The notes: generated from the letters alone by a model not told the origin. A stretch of DNA of 64,000 nt from Myxococcales bacterium (GCA_016212965.1 JACRDA010000346.1:1-64000); one strand, 5' to 3'. Shown: positions 48,874 through 57,744, counted from the stretch's first letter. Program-made: numbers and translations.

Positions 48874-50991
48874 TCACTTCTGGTGACAGCTGTTGCACTC
48901 GAAGGGGTTCTCGAAGCGGTAGGGGGCGCCCCACGTCACGGCGACCTGGGCGAGGTGACACGACACGTCGCTGCACGAGCGCGTGCCGGGGTCGTAGCTC
49001 GCGCTGCCGAGGTCGAAGCTCGTCGCCAGCATCGGCACGGGCGCCGTCGTGAAGGCCACGGTGCGCTCGCCGTCCACGTGGCGCGTGTGGTCGGCGATGG
49101 GCACGGGCGCGTAGACCGACCAGCCGTAGGTGGCCGGGGCCGTGCTGCGCGTGCGCGTGCCCTCGGCCGTCACGGTGGCGGCGTGGCAGCCCGTGCACGC
49201 CATCGGCTCGGCACCGTGGAGCCAGCCGTGGAGGTTCTCGTTGCCGCCCGCGTCGATGTACGAGTGCGAGTCTCCGACGCCCGCGGCGACCTCGGGGCTC
49301 GCGGTGCGGGGCGGGAAGCCGTGACAGCCGCCGCACGAGAGCGTGTCGCCCCAGCTCGGCGTGCGATACGTGCGCGCCAGCGTGACGCCGTAGCTCGGGT
49401 ACTGGATCGGGTAGCCCGCGAACGGCAGATCGACGCCCGGCTCCGGGACGGGACCCGGGGCGTCCACGCCCGCCGCGCTGTGGCAGTACACGTCGCTGCA
49501 GGTCCCGCCCTCCGTGTAGCGGAGCCCCTCGGCGTCGACGGCCACGGTCGCGCCCGGCTGGTAGCTCGCCGTCCCGAGGTGCATGGCCCGGAGCGAGCCC
49601 GGCGCTGCGCCCGCGGGCGACAGCTCCACCTCGGCCTGCCCGCCACCCGCGTTGTCGATGCCGTTCGCGTGGCTCGCGAGATCGAGCGGGTGGCAGTTAC
49701 CGCAGTCGAAGGCGTACGCCGTCCCGGCCGGCATGAGCTGCGCCGTCGCTCCGACCCCGCCGTAGCTCGCGGAGGTGGGCAGCGCTGCGAAGTGGACGAG
49801 GTGGCTCCCGGTGGCCGGCGGCGCGCCGTGGCAACCGTCGCACGGACCGTTGGTCGCGACCTGGAGCAGGCCGTCGATGTGCAGGCCCGCCGCGACGTCG
49901 ATGGTCCCGGTCGTCCCGTCCATCGTGCCGGGGTGGCAGGACTCGCACGCGTCGTTCTGCGGGTGAGGCCCCGGGGGCGGCGCGCCGTGGCAGGTCCCAC
50001 ATGCGGCCTGCGAGCCGTCGACCAGCGTCCACTCCGGGGTCGTGTTCGTGCCGCCGCTGAGCGTCGCGCCGTGGCAGTAGGTCGCGGCGCAGGTCGCGAG
50101 CGCGCGGTCCCAGCTCGGCGCGACCGCGTGGGCCTGCGCGAGCACGCCCCACTCGAGCTCGGCCGGCGCGGCGTCGCGGTGGGTCGGCTCGTCGGCCGAG
50201 GTCGGCACGCGGTGGCACTCCTGGCACAGGACGGCACGCCGGATGGCGCCGTCGCGCAGGTGCGACGCGTGCGCGCCGACCTCGACGGCGGTCGTGTCCG
50301 TGAGACCTCCGACGGAGGTCGGGGGCGCCGGATGTCCCGCGCTCCCGTGGCACGAGGAGCAATCGGGCGTGACGTCGACGACGCCGTCGACGTGCTTGCC
50401 GCCGGCGATGTCGATGGCGCCGCTCGTGCCGTCCATCGTCTCGGGGTGGCAGTCCTCGCAGCGGTCGCGATCGGGGTGGGGCGCCGGTGGCGGCGCGCCG
50501 TGGCAGCTGTCGCAGCCCGTCTGGCTCCCGTCGACCTCGGTCCAGACGGGGCTCGTGGTGGTGCCGCCCGCGAGCGTCGCGCCGTGGCAGTAGCTGCCGG
50601 CGCACGTGGCGTCCGCGCGCTCCCAGCTCGGCGCGGCACCGCTCGCGCGGGCGAGCGCGCCCCAGGTGACCTCGGCCGGCCACGCGTCGAGGTGACCCGG
50701 ATCGGTCGGGCTCCACGGCACGACGTGGCATTCGCCGCACGCGACGGCCGCGCGGTAGCTGCCGTCCACGAGGTGCGCCTGGTGCGCTCCGACCTCGACG
50801 GCGTCGGTCGCGCTCGCACCCGAGAGCGCGCCCGGTGGGGCCGCGTTGTCGGCGCTGCCGTGACAGCAGCTGCAGTCGGCACCGCCCGCGACCGGCCCGT
50901 GCTCGGCCGCGGGGTCGCAGCCGAGCAAGGCGAGGCCGACGCACGCGCACAGGGCGAGCGAAAAGCCCGAGGTCGTCGTGCGCTGGCTCAT
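48874..50991 (-). CDS. 17-haem c-type cytochrome, lipoprotein
   Basis: 705 residues, lipobox LALLGC (Cys25). By my count it holds 13 CxxCH and 4 CxxxxCH sites (such as CAGSYCH, CAATYCH, CSDVYCH, CSDVSCH). The first ten sites form two repeats of the pattern CxxCH-CxxCH-CxxxxCH-CxxCH-CxxCH; the last seven are more divergent, ending NPFECNSCHQK. CxxxxCH with CxxCH partners is typical of Geobacter-like extracellular cytochromes. The ATG overlaps the stop of the 20-haem gene (ATGA), so they are translationally coupled. Expected to sit at the outer membrane. Confidence 0.9.
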   Translation of the reverse strand: MSQRTTTSGFSLALCACVGLALLGCDPAAEHGPVAGGADCSCCHGSADNAAPPGALSGASATDAVEVGAHQAHLVDGSYRAAVACGECHVVPWSPTDPGHLDAWPAEVTWGALARASGAAPSWERADATCAGSYCHGATLAGGTTTSPVWTEVDGSQTGCDSCHGAPPPAPHPDRDRCEDCHPETMDGTSGAIDIAGGKHVDGVVDVTPDCSSCHGSAGHPAPPTSVGGLTDTTAVEVGAHASHLRDGAIRRAVLCQECHRVPTSADEPTHRDAAPAELEWGVLAQAHAVAPSWDRALATCAATYCHGATLSGGTNTTPEWTLVDGSQAACGTCHGAPPPGPHPQNDACESCHPGTMDGTTGTIDVAAGLHIDGLLQVATNGPCDGCHGAPPATGSHLVHFAALPTSASYGGVGATAQLMPAGTAYAFDCGNCHPLDLASHANGIDNAGGGQAEVELSPAGAAPGSLRAMHLGTASYQPGATVAVDAEGLRYTEGGTCSDVYCHSAAGVDAPGPVPEPGVDLPFAGYPIQYPSYGVTLARTYRTPSWGDTLSCGGCHGFPPRTASPEVAAGVGDSHSYIDAGGNENLHGWLHGAEPMACTGCHAATVTAEGTRTRSTAPATYGWSVYAPVPIADHTRHVDGERTVAFTTAPVPMLATSFDLGSASYDPGTRSCSDVSCHLAQVAVTWGAPYRFENPFECNSCHQK

Positions 50992-53171
50992 GGCAGGAGC
51001 TCCACGACGCCGTTGACGTGCGTGCTCGGCAGCACGTCGCCCGGCAGGGGGTGACAGGTGACGCAGATGGGGTCGTTCACGTGGGGCAGCGCCGGTGGGA
51101 AGTCGTGACAGCTCCCGCACGGTGCACCGCCGCCGACCCAGTCCGGCGTCACGCTCGCGCCCCCGCTCACCGTCGCGCCGTGACAGTGGGTCCCGGCGCA
51201 CGTCCGGGTGACCGGGTCCCAGCTCGGCACGGCCCCGAACGCCGTCCCGACCGGCCCGCCGAAGGTGATCTCGGCCGGCGCGGCGTCCATGTGCGTGCCG
51301 TCCTTCGGGTCCGACGGCACGAGGTGACACTCGGAGCAGGCGTAGGCCGCGTGCAGGAAGGTCTCCCGCACGTGCGCCTGGTGCGCGCCCACGGCGACGT
51401 CGTTGGGATCGCTCGAGCCCGTCGTCGACACGGGTGGAGCGGCGTTTTCCGCGCCTCCGTGGCAGCTGCTGCAGCCGAGGTCGCCCACGTCGACGACGCC
51501 GTTGACGTGCTTGCCACCCGCGACGAGCACCTGCCCCGTGTCGTCCACGGTGTCCGCGTGGCACTTCCAGCACTCGCTGCGGGGCGGGTGCGGGCTCGGT
51601 GGCGGCAGGCCGTGGCAGGTGCCGCAGGCCGCCTGGCCGGTGCCGACCTCGGTCCACACCGGTGTGGTGAGGCTGCCTCCCCCGAGCGTGCTGCCGTGGC
51701 AGTAGACCGCGCTGCAGGTCGCGCTCGGGCGGTCCCACCCGGGGGACGAGCCGTCGGCGAGCGGCAGCACGCCCCAGACGACCTCGGCCGGCAGGCCATC
51801 CATGTGGGTCGTCTCACCCACGCTCGACGGGACCACGTGACACTCCTGGCAGGGGATCGGCCCGCGCAGGCTGCCGCCGGCGACGTGCGCCTGGTGAGCG
51901 CCGACGCCGACGAAGGTGGTGTCGCTCTCGCCGGTCGTGGCGCTCGGCGGGGCCGCGTTGGCTGCGCCGCCGTGGCAAGCGTTGCACGCGGAGGCGGGCA
52001 CGAAGTCCGCGACGCCGTTCACGTGGTAGCCGCCGGCCACGTCGAGCCCGCCCGCGGGGTCCATCGTGAGCTGGTGGCACGCCTTGCAGTCGGAGCTCGC
52101 CGGGTGGGGCGGCGGTGGCGGCAGGCCGTGGCACGCGCCGCAGAACGCCTGCGTCCCGTCGACGACGGTCCAGGTCGGTGTGGCCACGAGCCCGCCCCCG
52201 AGCGTCGCCCCGTGGCAGTACACGTCGCTGCAGGTCTCGGCGTCGCGGTCCCACGTGGGCGCGAGGCCCGGCCCGGTGGCAGTGACGCCCCAGACGACCT
52301 CGGCGGGGGAGGCGTCCTGATGGGTCGGCTCCTCGAGCGTGGTCGGCACGACGTGGCACTCCTGGCAGGGGAACGCGAGCGCGAGGGGGCCCTGTCGCAC
52401 GTGCGCCTGGTGCGCCCCCACGGTGACCTCGCTCGTGGCGCTCGCGCCCTCGAGCGATCGCGGCGGCGCGGCGTTCTCGGGCCCGCCGTGGCAGCGCGCA
52501 CAGAGCTCGCCCACGAGCTCGACCGAGCCGTCGAGGTGCGTGCCGGCCCCGAGATCGATCACGAGCGCGCCGTTCTGCACCATCACGCCGGGGTGGCAGG
52601 TCCCGCAGTCGCCGTCCTCGGGGTGGGGCGCAGGCGGCGGGGCACCGTGGCAGCCGTCGCAGCCGAGTGCGCCCGCGGGCTCGGTCCAGCTCGGTGTCAC
52701 CGCGACCCCGCCCGTCAAGGTGGCGCCATGGCAATAGGTGCCGGCGCAGGTCGCCTCGGCGCGGCTCCACACGGGCTCGGCCGACGCGGCCGACGCGAGC
52801 GGCCCCCAGGTGATCTCGGCCGGTGCGGCATCGAGGTGGCCGGGATCGTCGAGCCGTGCCGGCATGACGTGGCACTCGGAGCACGCGACGCCAGCGCCGA
52901 GCGCACCCGGCTGCACGTGCGCCTGGTGCGCGCCGACGGCGAGCTCGGTGGTGGCGGTCGCGCCGTTCGTCGCGCGCGGCGGCGCCGGATTGTCGGCCCC
53001 GCCGTGGCAATCGCTGCAGCTGCCGCCCGAGAGCGAGGTCGGCGCGGGCGGATCGGCCTTGCAGCCGAAGGCCCCCGCGGCTGCAGCGGCAAGCCCGAGC
53101 CCGAGTCCGAGCGCCCGCGCGCGCGTGGCAGCCCGCCGGGTCACGGCTCGATTCCTGGTGTCATGGGACAT
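50988..53171 (-). CDS. 20-haem c-type cytochrome, lipoprotein, four five-haem repeats
   Basis: 727 residues, signal ends AFGC (Cys37). Four tandem units begin at about residues 50, 224, 394 and 565, each with five haem sites ordered CxxCH, CxxCH, CxxxxCH, CxxCH, CxxCH (20 in all: 16 CxxCH, 4 CxxxxCH). Each unit also repeats GAHQAHV and a later PPPHP-type segment; extra His in HQAH may give distal ligands. DNA periodicity is about 515 bases. The design suggests a rod of repeating five-haem modules. The start ATG 53171 lies 13 bases after the 13-haem gene stop. Confidence 0.9.
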   Translation of the reverse strand: MSHDTRNRAVTRRAATRARALGLGLGLAAAAAGAFGCKADPPAPTSLSGGSCSDCHGGADNPAPPRATNGATATTELAVGAHQAHVQPGALGAGVACSECHVMPARLDDPGHLDAAPAEITWGPLASAASAEPVWSRAEATCAGTYCHGATLTGGVAVTPSWTEPAGALGCDGCHGAPPPAPHPEDGDCGTCHPGVMVQNGALVIDLGAGTHLDGSVELVGELCARCHGGPENAAPPRSLEGASATSEVTVGAHQAHVRQGPLALAFPCQECHVVPTTLEEPTHQDASPAEVVWGVTATGPGLAPTWDRDAETCSDVYCHGATLGGGLVATPTWTVVDGTQAFCGACHGLPPPPPHPASSDCKACHQLTMDPAGGLDVAGGYHVNGVADFVPASACNACHGGAANAAPPSATTGESDTTFVGVGAHQAHVAGGSLRGPIPCQECHVVPSSVGETTHMDGLPAEVVWGVLPLADGSSPGWDRPSATCSAVYCHGSTLGGGSLTTPVWTEVGTGQAACGTCHGLPPPSPHPPRSECWKCHADTVDDTGQVLVAGGKHVNGVVDVGDLGCSSCHGGAENAAPPVSTTGSSDPNDVAVGAHQAHVRETFLHAAYACSECHLVPSDPKDGTHMDAAPAEITFGGPVGTAFGAVPSWDPVTRTCAGTHCHGATVSGGASVTPDWVGGGAPCGSCHDFPPALPHVNDPICVTCHPLPGDVLPSTHVNGVVELLP

Positions 53172-53184
53172 GCGGCGGACGGGG

Positions 53185-55137
53185 TCACTCGTTGGTGCAT
53201 TCGTTGGAGCAGCCATCACCGTCGACCTTGTTCCCGTCGTCGCACGCCTCGACGCCCTCGAGCACGCCATTGCCGCAGGCCTGGCAGCCGAAGGAGTTGT
53301 TGCCGCCGCCCCAGTCGTAGTTCTCCCAGTCCTGGCCGTGGCCGTGGCAGGTCTGGCAGCCGCCGCAGTACGCGTGCCAGTCGTAGGCTTCGAGCCATTG
53401 CGCGTGACAGGTGCTGCACAGGCCCGTGGCCCCGCCCCAGTCCACGCTCGCGGGGTCCGAGCCGCCGGGCGGAGGATTGGCGCCCGGTGTCACCGTCACG
53501 ATGACCTCGCGTGTGGCGCCGAAGGTGTTCCAGGGCGGCCCGGTCCACGCAGCGCCCGGCCGTACCCCGTCGTCGACGAAGGCCTTGCCGTCGACGACGT
53601 CGCGGATCGCGTAGGGGTTGCCGGCCGGGTTGTTCGCCGAGTACGAGCCGTGCGGGTCGTGGCACACCGTGCAGTCGACCTCGGCCCCCGGCGCGTCCGA
53701 GTACCCGGCCCAGCCGCGCTTCGAGTCCCCCCCGTGGGTGCTGTGCGCCCAGGTGTAGCTCGTCCAATAGGGCACCGTGACGTACTCGCACGAGGCGAAG
53801 GGGCGCAGGCCCGAGGCGAGCGTGAAGCCGCCGCTGCAATCGGCCGACGGGTTGTCGCAGGGCACGCCGCTCGGGTCCACGCGAATGACGGACGTCTCGA
53901 CGCCCGCCGGCATCCGTGTGTCGGTGGGACCCTCGCCGCCCGCGTGACAGCGCAGGCAGAAGTTGGTGGTCGTGCCCGCCCACGGCTGGGTCGTGTCGTC
54001 CGGGTCGGCGAGCTTCTGGCCCGCCGAGGGATTGTGCGCGCCGTGGCAGCTCAGGCACTCGAGCTTGGCGCCGCTCGCGGCCTGATCGGCGTCCGACAGA
54101 TCGTGGTGCGAGTTGACGAAGCGCAGCGTGCCCTCGGAGCCGAAGCACCAGTCGCCGTACCACTCGTTCCAGGCGAGGGTGCCCGCGAAGCGGCTCGCGA
54201 CCTCCGGCGGTGCGAAACCGCTCGCGAAGGGGTCGAGCGGCGTCGCCAGCCGGGCGGCGCCGTCGCCGTCGTGGCAGCGGGCGCAGAAGGTCGACAGATC
54301 GGGGTCGGACGCGAGGTCGCTCGGCCGCTCGAAGGTGACGAGCGCGCCCGTGTCCGGATCGAGCAAGTCGACGCGCCCGTCCGCGTGCGTCGCGACGTCG
54401 TGGCACACGAGGCAGTCGGCGTCCGATACGGGGCTCTGGCGCAGGTGCGCGTGGCTCGTGCCGACGGGGTACTCGCCGACCATGGCGCGGCGCCCGCCGA
54501 GCGGTGTGCCGTCGCCATTGTCCTGCGCGAGCGCGTGGCAATCGGTGCAGGAGCTCGGCAAGAAGCCCTTGTCGTGCCGGTGGCAGAAGGTGCAATCCAT
54601 GCCGACGTTGTGGCCGTTGTCGGCGCTGCCGTCGTTGCGATGATAGGCCGTCTGCGTGTGGCAACTCTGGCAGATGCCGTCGTAGGGGGTGCTGCCCGTC
54701 GGGAAGGCGAAGTGCTGCGGCCGCTGCTGGAACACGGCGGGCTCGAGCGCGGCCGGCACGTACTTCGCCGTGTCGGCGCGCACCAGGCTCCGGTTGTCGG
54801 CGCTGACGCCGCCCGGATGCGGGTCGGCGCTCGCGTGCCGGCGGTGCGGGTCGTGGCACGAGCCGCAGTCCACGATCGTCGTCCCGCCATTGACGTTGTG
54901 GAGCGCCACGTCGGCCATGCTCGCGGCCTGGCCGGTCGGGTTGTGGCAGCTCTTGCAGACCACATCCTGGTCGAGATCGCGCGGCAGGAGCGGATCGACG
55001 TCGGAGTGCGAGGCGTGGCAATCGCGGCACGCGATCGTGTTCGAGGCGTCGTGGGGCGGGTCGAAGGCGCGTGCGACCCCACCCGCGACGGTGAGGAGCA
55101 GGCCGAGCGCGGCGCCGAGGGCGAGAGGACGCGACAT
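53185..55137 (-). CDS. 13-haem c-type cytochrome with Cys-rich Myxo-type tail
   Basis: 650 residues with a Sec signal (ALGLLLTVAGGVARA); no lipobox, so periplasmic or secreted. Thirteen CxxCH sites by my count, no CxxxxCH. Between the sites are His-rich stretches (HNVNGGT, HDPHRRH, HGQDWENYDWGG). The C-terminal 35 residues, CGNGVLEGVEACDDG and following GDGCSNEC, match the DUF4215/Myxo cysteine-rich repeat, usually found on surface proteins. Starts three bases past the NHL gene stop. Probably takes electrons from inner-membrane donors and passes them to the lipoprotein cytochromes. Confidence 0.9.
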   Translation of the reverse strand: MSRPLALGAALGLLLTVAGGVARAFDPPHDASNTIACRDCHASHSDVDPLLPRDLDQDVVCKSCHNPTGQAASMADVALHNVNGGTTIVDCGSCHDPHRRHASADPHPGGVSADNRSLVRADTAKYVPAALEPAVFQQRPQHFAFPTGSTPYDGICQSCHTQTAYHRNDGSADNGHNVGMDCTFCHRHDKGFLPSSCTDCHALAQDNGDGTPLGGRRAMVGEYPVGTSHAHLRQSPVSDADCLVCHDVATHADGRVDLLDPDTGALVTFERPSDLASDPDLSTFCARCHDGDGAARLATPLDPFASGFAPPEVASRFAGTLAWNEWYGDWCFGSEGTLRFVNSHHDLSDADQAASGAKLECLSCHGAHNPSAGQKLADPDDTTQPWAGTTTNFCLRCHAGGEGPTDTRMPAGVETSVIRVDPSGVPCDNPSADCSGGFTLASGLRPFASCEYVTVPYWTSYTWAHSTHGGDSKRGWAGYSDAPGAEVDCTVCHDPHGSYSANNPAGNPYAIRDVVDGKAFVDDGVRPGAAWTGPPWNTFGATREVIVTVTPGANPPPGGSDPASVDWGGATGLCSTCHAQWLEAYDWHAYCGGCQTCHGHGQDWENYDWGGGNNSFGCQACGNGVLEGVEACDDGNKVDGDGCSNECTNE

Positions 55138-55140
55138 GGC

Positions 55141-56118
55141 TCACTGCCCTCCTTCGGGCGCAGCGAAGCGCGCGATGCGGTGGTTCTCCGCGTTGGCGAC
55201 GACGAGCGCGCCGTCCGGCGCGAGCTCGACGTCGAGCGGCAGGTAGAGCTCGCCGGGGCCGCGGCCGAGCCGGCCGTGATGCGCGAGGTAGCCGCCGCCG
55301 TCGGCGTCGAGCACCTGCACGAGCGCGAGGCGGCTGTCCGCGGCGTACACCCGGCCGGCGCCGTCCGTCGCCACGCTCTGCAGCCGGACGAAACGCCCCT
55401 GCCAGTCCGCGTCGAAGGCCTCCATGCGCTCGCCGAGCTGCCGGAGCGCGCGGCCCTCGAGATCGAGCACGACGACGCGGCCGTTGCCCTGGTCGGCGAC
55501 GTAGAGCTCGCCCGTGGCGGTCCCGTCGGCTCCGAGCTGGCTCGTGACCGCCACCGCGGCCGGGAACCGGAAGGGTGAGGCGTCGCCCGCGCCCTCGATG
55601 ACGCGCACGAGCGCCCGCGACGCCGTGTCGTAGACGCGCACCGCGTCGGCGGCGCTGTCGGCGACGTACAGCTGCCCGGCCGCGTCGAGCGCGAGGTCGT
55701 TGGGCATGCCGATCGCGCCCGGGCCGATCGCGTGGAGCAGCCCGCCGGTGGGCCCGTACACCTCGACGGCGGCGCGGTCGCGCGACCCGACGTAGATGCG
55801 GCCGGCCGCGTCGACCACGACCCCGAGCGGGCCGCCGAGGCCCTTCAGCTCGGCGACGACCGCGCCTTCGTCTTGCACGAAGACAGAGCCCACCTTGACG
55901 TCGCTCACGTAGAGCCGCCCGTCGGGACCGTGGGCGAGCCGGGTCGGGTACTCGAGCGCGTGCTCGACGGTGAGCGCGCTGCAGAGCGGGCCCGGCTCGA
56001 TGCGCACCGTACCCTCCTCCGAGCGCGGGGGCGCGTGGGTCGAGGGCGCCGGTGCCGAAGTGCAGGACCCGAGGGCGAGGGCCGCTGCTCCCAGTACGTG
56101 ACGATGGCAAAGTCGCAT
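55141..56118 (-). CDS. NHL-repeat beta-propeller lipoprotein
   Basis: 325 residues with lipobox ALALGSC (Cys19). Six or so NHL-like blades are readable (RLAHGPDGRLYVSDV, GVVVDAAGRIYVGSRD, DLALDAAGQLYVADS, AVTSQLG...LYVADQGNGRVVVLD, SVATDGAGRVYAADS, DVELAPDGALVVANAENHRI). No catalytic motif. It is the first gene of the cytochrome operon; NHL propellers next to multihaem cytochromes are seen in metal-reducing bacteria and may scaffold or cap the conduit. An upstream ATG is possible at 56286, but the signal peptide fixes the start at 56118. Confidence 0.87.
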   Translation of the reverse strand: MRLCHRHVLGAAALALGSCTSAPAPSTHAPPRSEEGTVRIEPGPLCSALTVEHALEYPTRLAHGPDGRLYVSDVKVGSVFVQDEGAVVAELKGLGGPLGVVVDAAGRIYVGSRDRAAVEVYGPTGGLLHAIGPGAIGMPNDLALDAAGQLYVADSAADAVRVYDTASRALVRVIEGAGDASPFRFPAAVAVTSQLGADGTATGELYVADQGNGRVVVLDLEGRALRQLGERMEAFDADWQGRFVRLQSVATDGAGRVYAADSRLALVQVLDADGGGYLAHHGRLGRGPGELYLPLDVELAPDGALVVANAENHRIARFAAPEGGQ

Positions 56119-56421
56119 GGCGGACGAGATCACGTCGCAATGGGTAATGCCGCGCCCACCCCTCGCGGCCGATGAATGAATGAACCCGGTCGGCGAGCAA
56201 GAAGCGCGCCGCACCCGCGATTGCGAAGATCGCGGCGGCGCGCGCGCGAAATCGTCGCGCGGCCCCGCGAACGGTTTGCGCCGCAACGAAGCTACTGCGC
56301 CACGGGTCGCACGCGGACGCGAGCGTGCATGACGGCGCGCAAGTCTCGCCTTCTCTTAGTTAGAAGCCGATCACGCGCGCGACGACGGCCCGCTCGTGCG
56401 GTCCCACGGCGGCGGGCTCGC
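56119..56421 (-). promoter_or_regulatory. Presumed promoter region of the cytochrome operon
   Basis: A 303-base interval with no credible gene between the nucleotidyltransferase stop (56422) and the NHL gene start (56118). It must contain the promoter for the five-gene operon. I see an imperfect palindrome gcgattgcgaagatcgc near 56217 and a taactaaga patch near 56355 on the minus strand, but no clear sigma-70 or sigma-54 match. Confidence 0.35.
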
Positions 56422-57744
56422 TCACCGGATCTCCGTCCCGCCGGCGCGCTCGTCGTCGAGGGCGACCGCGGGAGGCGCCGGCGCGTCGCGGCCTAGCGGG
56501 CCTGGCTCGCGTAGCACCCAGCGGCGGGCCGCCTCCGCGCCGATCCGGCGCAGCAGCGCGTCCGCGCGGGCGAGGTCGGGGCGGCGCGGGAGCGGGGTCG
56601 ACTGGCGCGCGGCCTCGAGCTCGCGGGCGCGGACCTCGGCCTCGCGCAGCGTCTGGTCGAGCGACAGCTCTCCCTTCTTGATCGACAGCAGCAGATCGCG
56701 GAACGCTCCGGTGACCTCGAAGGTGGGCTCGCCGGAGCGGAGCCAGCCGATGGCCGTGCCGATGAGGCGCACCAGGTTGTAGGCGTTCTTGGGCCGCAGA
56801 TCGGACGGCAGATCGAGGTCGGCGGCGTGCTCGCGGGCGAACCGCACGAGCGACGGGTAGTCGCGGTGCGCCAGCAGCCCCTGATCGTAGAGCGAGCGAT
56901 AGAGCTGCTTCACGTACTCCTTCGCCTGCAGGACGGCGTCGGCCTCGGTGGGGAACGTGCGACGGCTGGCCTGCGGCTCGGGGTGGCGCTCGCCTCCGCT
57001 GGGCGTCGCCCCGAAGATGGCGCGAGCGAGCCGCTCTGCGACCGTGTCGAGATCGGGGGCCGGGTCGCGGCGCAGCCAGTCGAGGACCACGGCGCGGTGC
57101 TCGGCGAGGCGCTGCGATTGAACGAGGCGCGCGAGCTGCGAGAGCGCGTAGCGGCCGAAGCTGCCGTAGATCTCGGCCGAGGCGAACGCGTCCCGCTCCG
57201 CGAGGATCCACGCGCCGATGGGGTCGAGGGGCCGCACCGTGTGCAGGTACAGGAGCTCGAGGGTGTTGGGGTCGGCGCGCAGCGCCTGCCGGATCGCCTT
57301 GCCGACCTCCCAGTAGGTGGCGCTGCCGTCCTCGCTCACGAGGTCGCGCGGAGGCTCGGCGAGGCCCGAGGCCCAGGGCAGCGGCAGCACGAAGACGCCG
57401 CGCAGATCGTGGTCCGAGCCCTCGTCGGCCAGACCCCACGCCCGCGAGCCCACGGTGGCCTCGAGCACGACCGTGGGGCGAAGCGCCTCCCACGCGCCCG
57501 CGCGGCGCTGTGCGTAGCGTAGCTGCCCCATCTTGCGGGGGACGAGCTCGCTCCGCGCGTAGCGGAGCACGCCCACGCCGACGATCGTGACGTCGAGCTC
57601 GTCGCCGCGCGCGGCGGTCACGCGCCCGACGGCGCCCTGCGGCACGCGCCTGCCGGGGCTGAGCACGCGGTCGACCCTCGTGGTCACCTCGGTGCCGCTC
57701 GGCAGCGGGACGCCGAGCGGATCGATCGACGACAGCTCGCGCAT
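56422..57744 (-). CDS. RlaP-like DNA polymerase beta superfamily nucleotidyltransferase
   Basis: 440 residues from the ATG at 57744 (a GTG at 57756 would add four). The nucleotidyltransferase signature GSRAWGLADEGSDHDLRGVF (starting residue 99) has GS and the DxD metal ligands, then a long helical C-terminus with NTLELLYL and KEYVKQLYRSLYDQG. It resembles RlaP, a putative nucleotidyltransferase tied to RNA repair in some bacteria. No RNA ligase, Hen1 or Pnkp is in the window, so it stands alone here. The N-terminal 60 residues form a separate small beta domain. Confidence 0.82.
   Translation of the reverse strand: MRELSSIDPLGVPLPSGTEVTTRVDRVLSPGRRVPQGAVGRVTAARGDELDVTIVGVGVLRYARSELVPRKMGQLRYAQRRAGAWEALRPTVVLEATVGSRAWGLADEGSDHDLRGVFVLPLPWASGLAEPPRDLVSEDGSATYWEVGKAIRQALRADPNTLELLYLHTVRPLDPIGAWILAERDAFASAEIYGSFGRYALSQLARLVQSQRLAEHRAVVLDWLRRDPAPDLDTVAERLARAIFGATPSGGERHPEPQASRRTFPTEADAVLQAKEYVKQLYRSLYDQGLLAHRDYPSLVRFAREHAADLDLPSDLRPKNAYNLVRLIGTAIGWLRSGEPTFEVTGAFRDLLLSIKKGELSLDQTLREAEVRARELEAARQSTPLPRRPDLARADALLRRIGAEAARRWVLREPGPLGRDAPAPPAVALDDERAGGTEIR

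Noticed and set aside
49697-50950. Arg/Pro-rich minus-strand frame inside the 17-haem cytochrome gene
   Set aside because: Out-of-frame shadow; its regularity comes from the repeats of the real gene.
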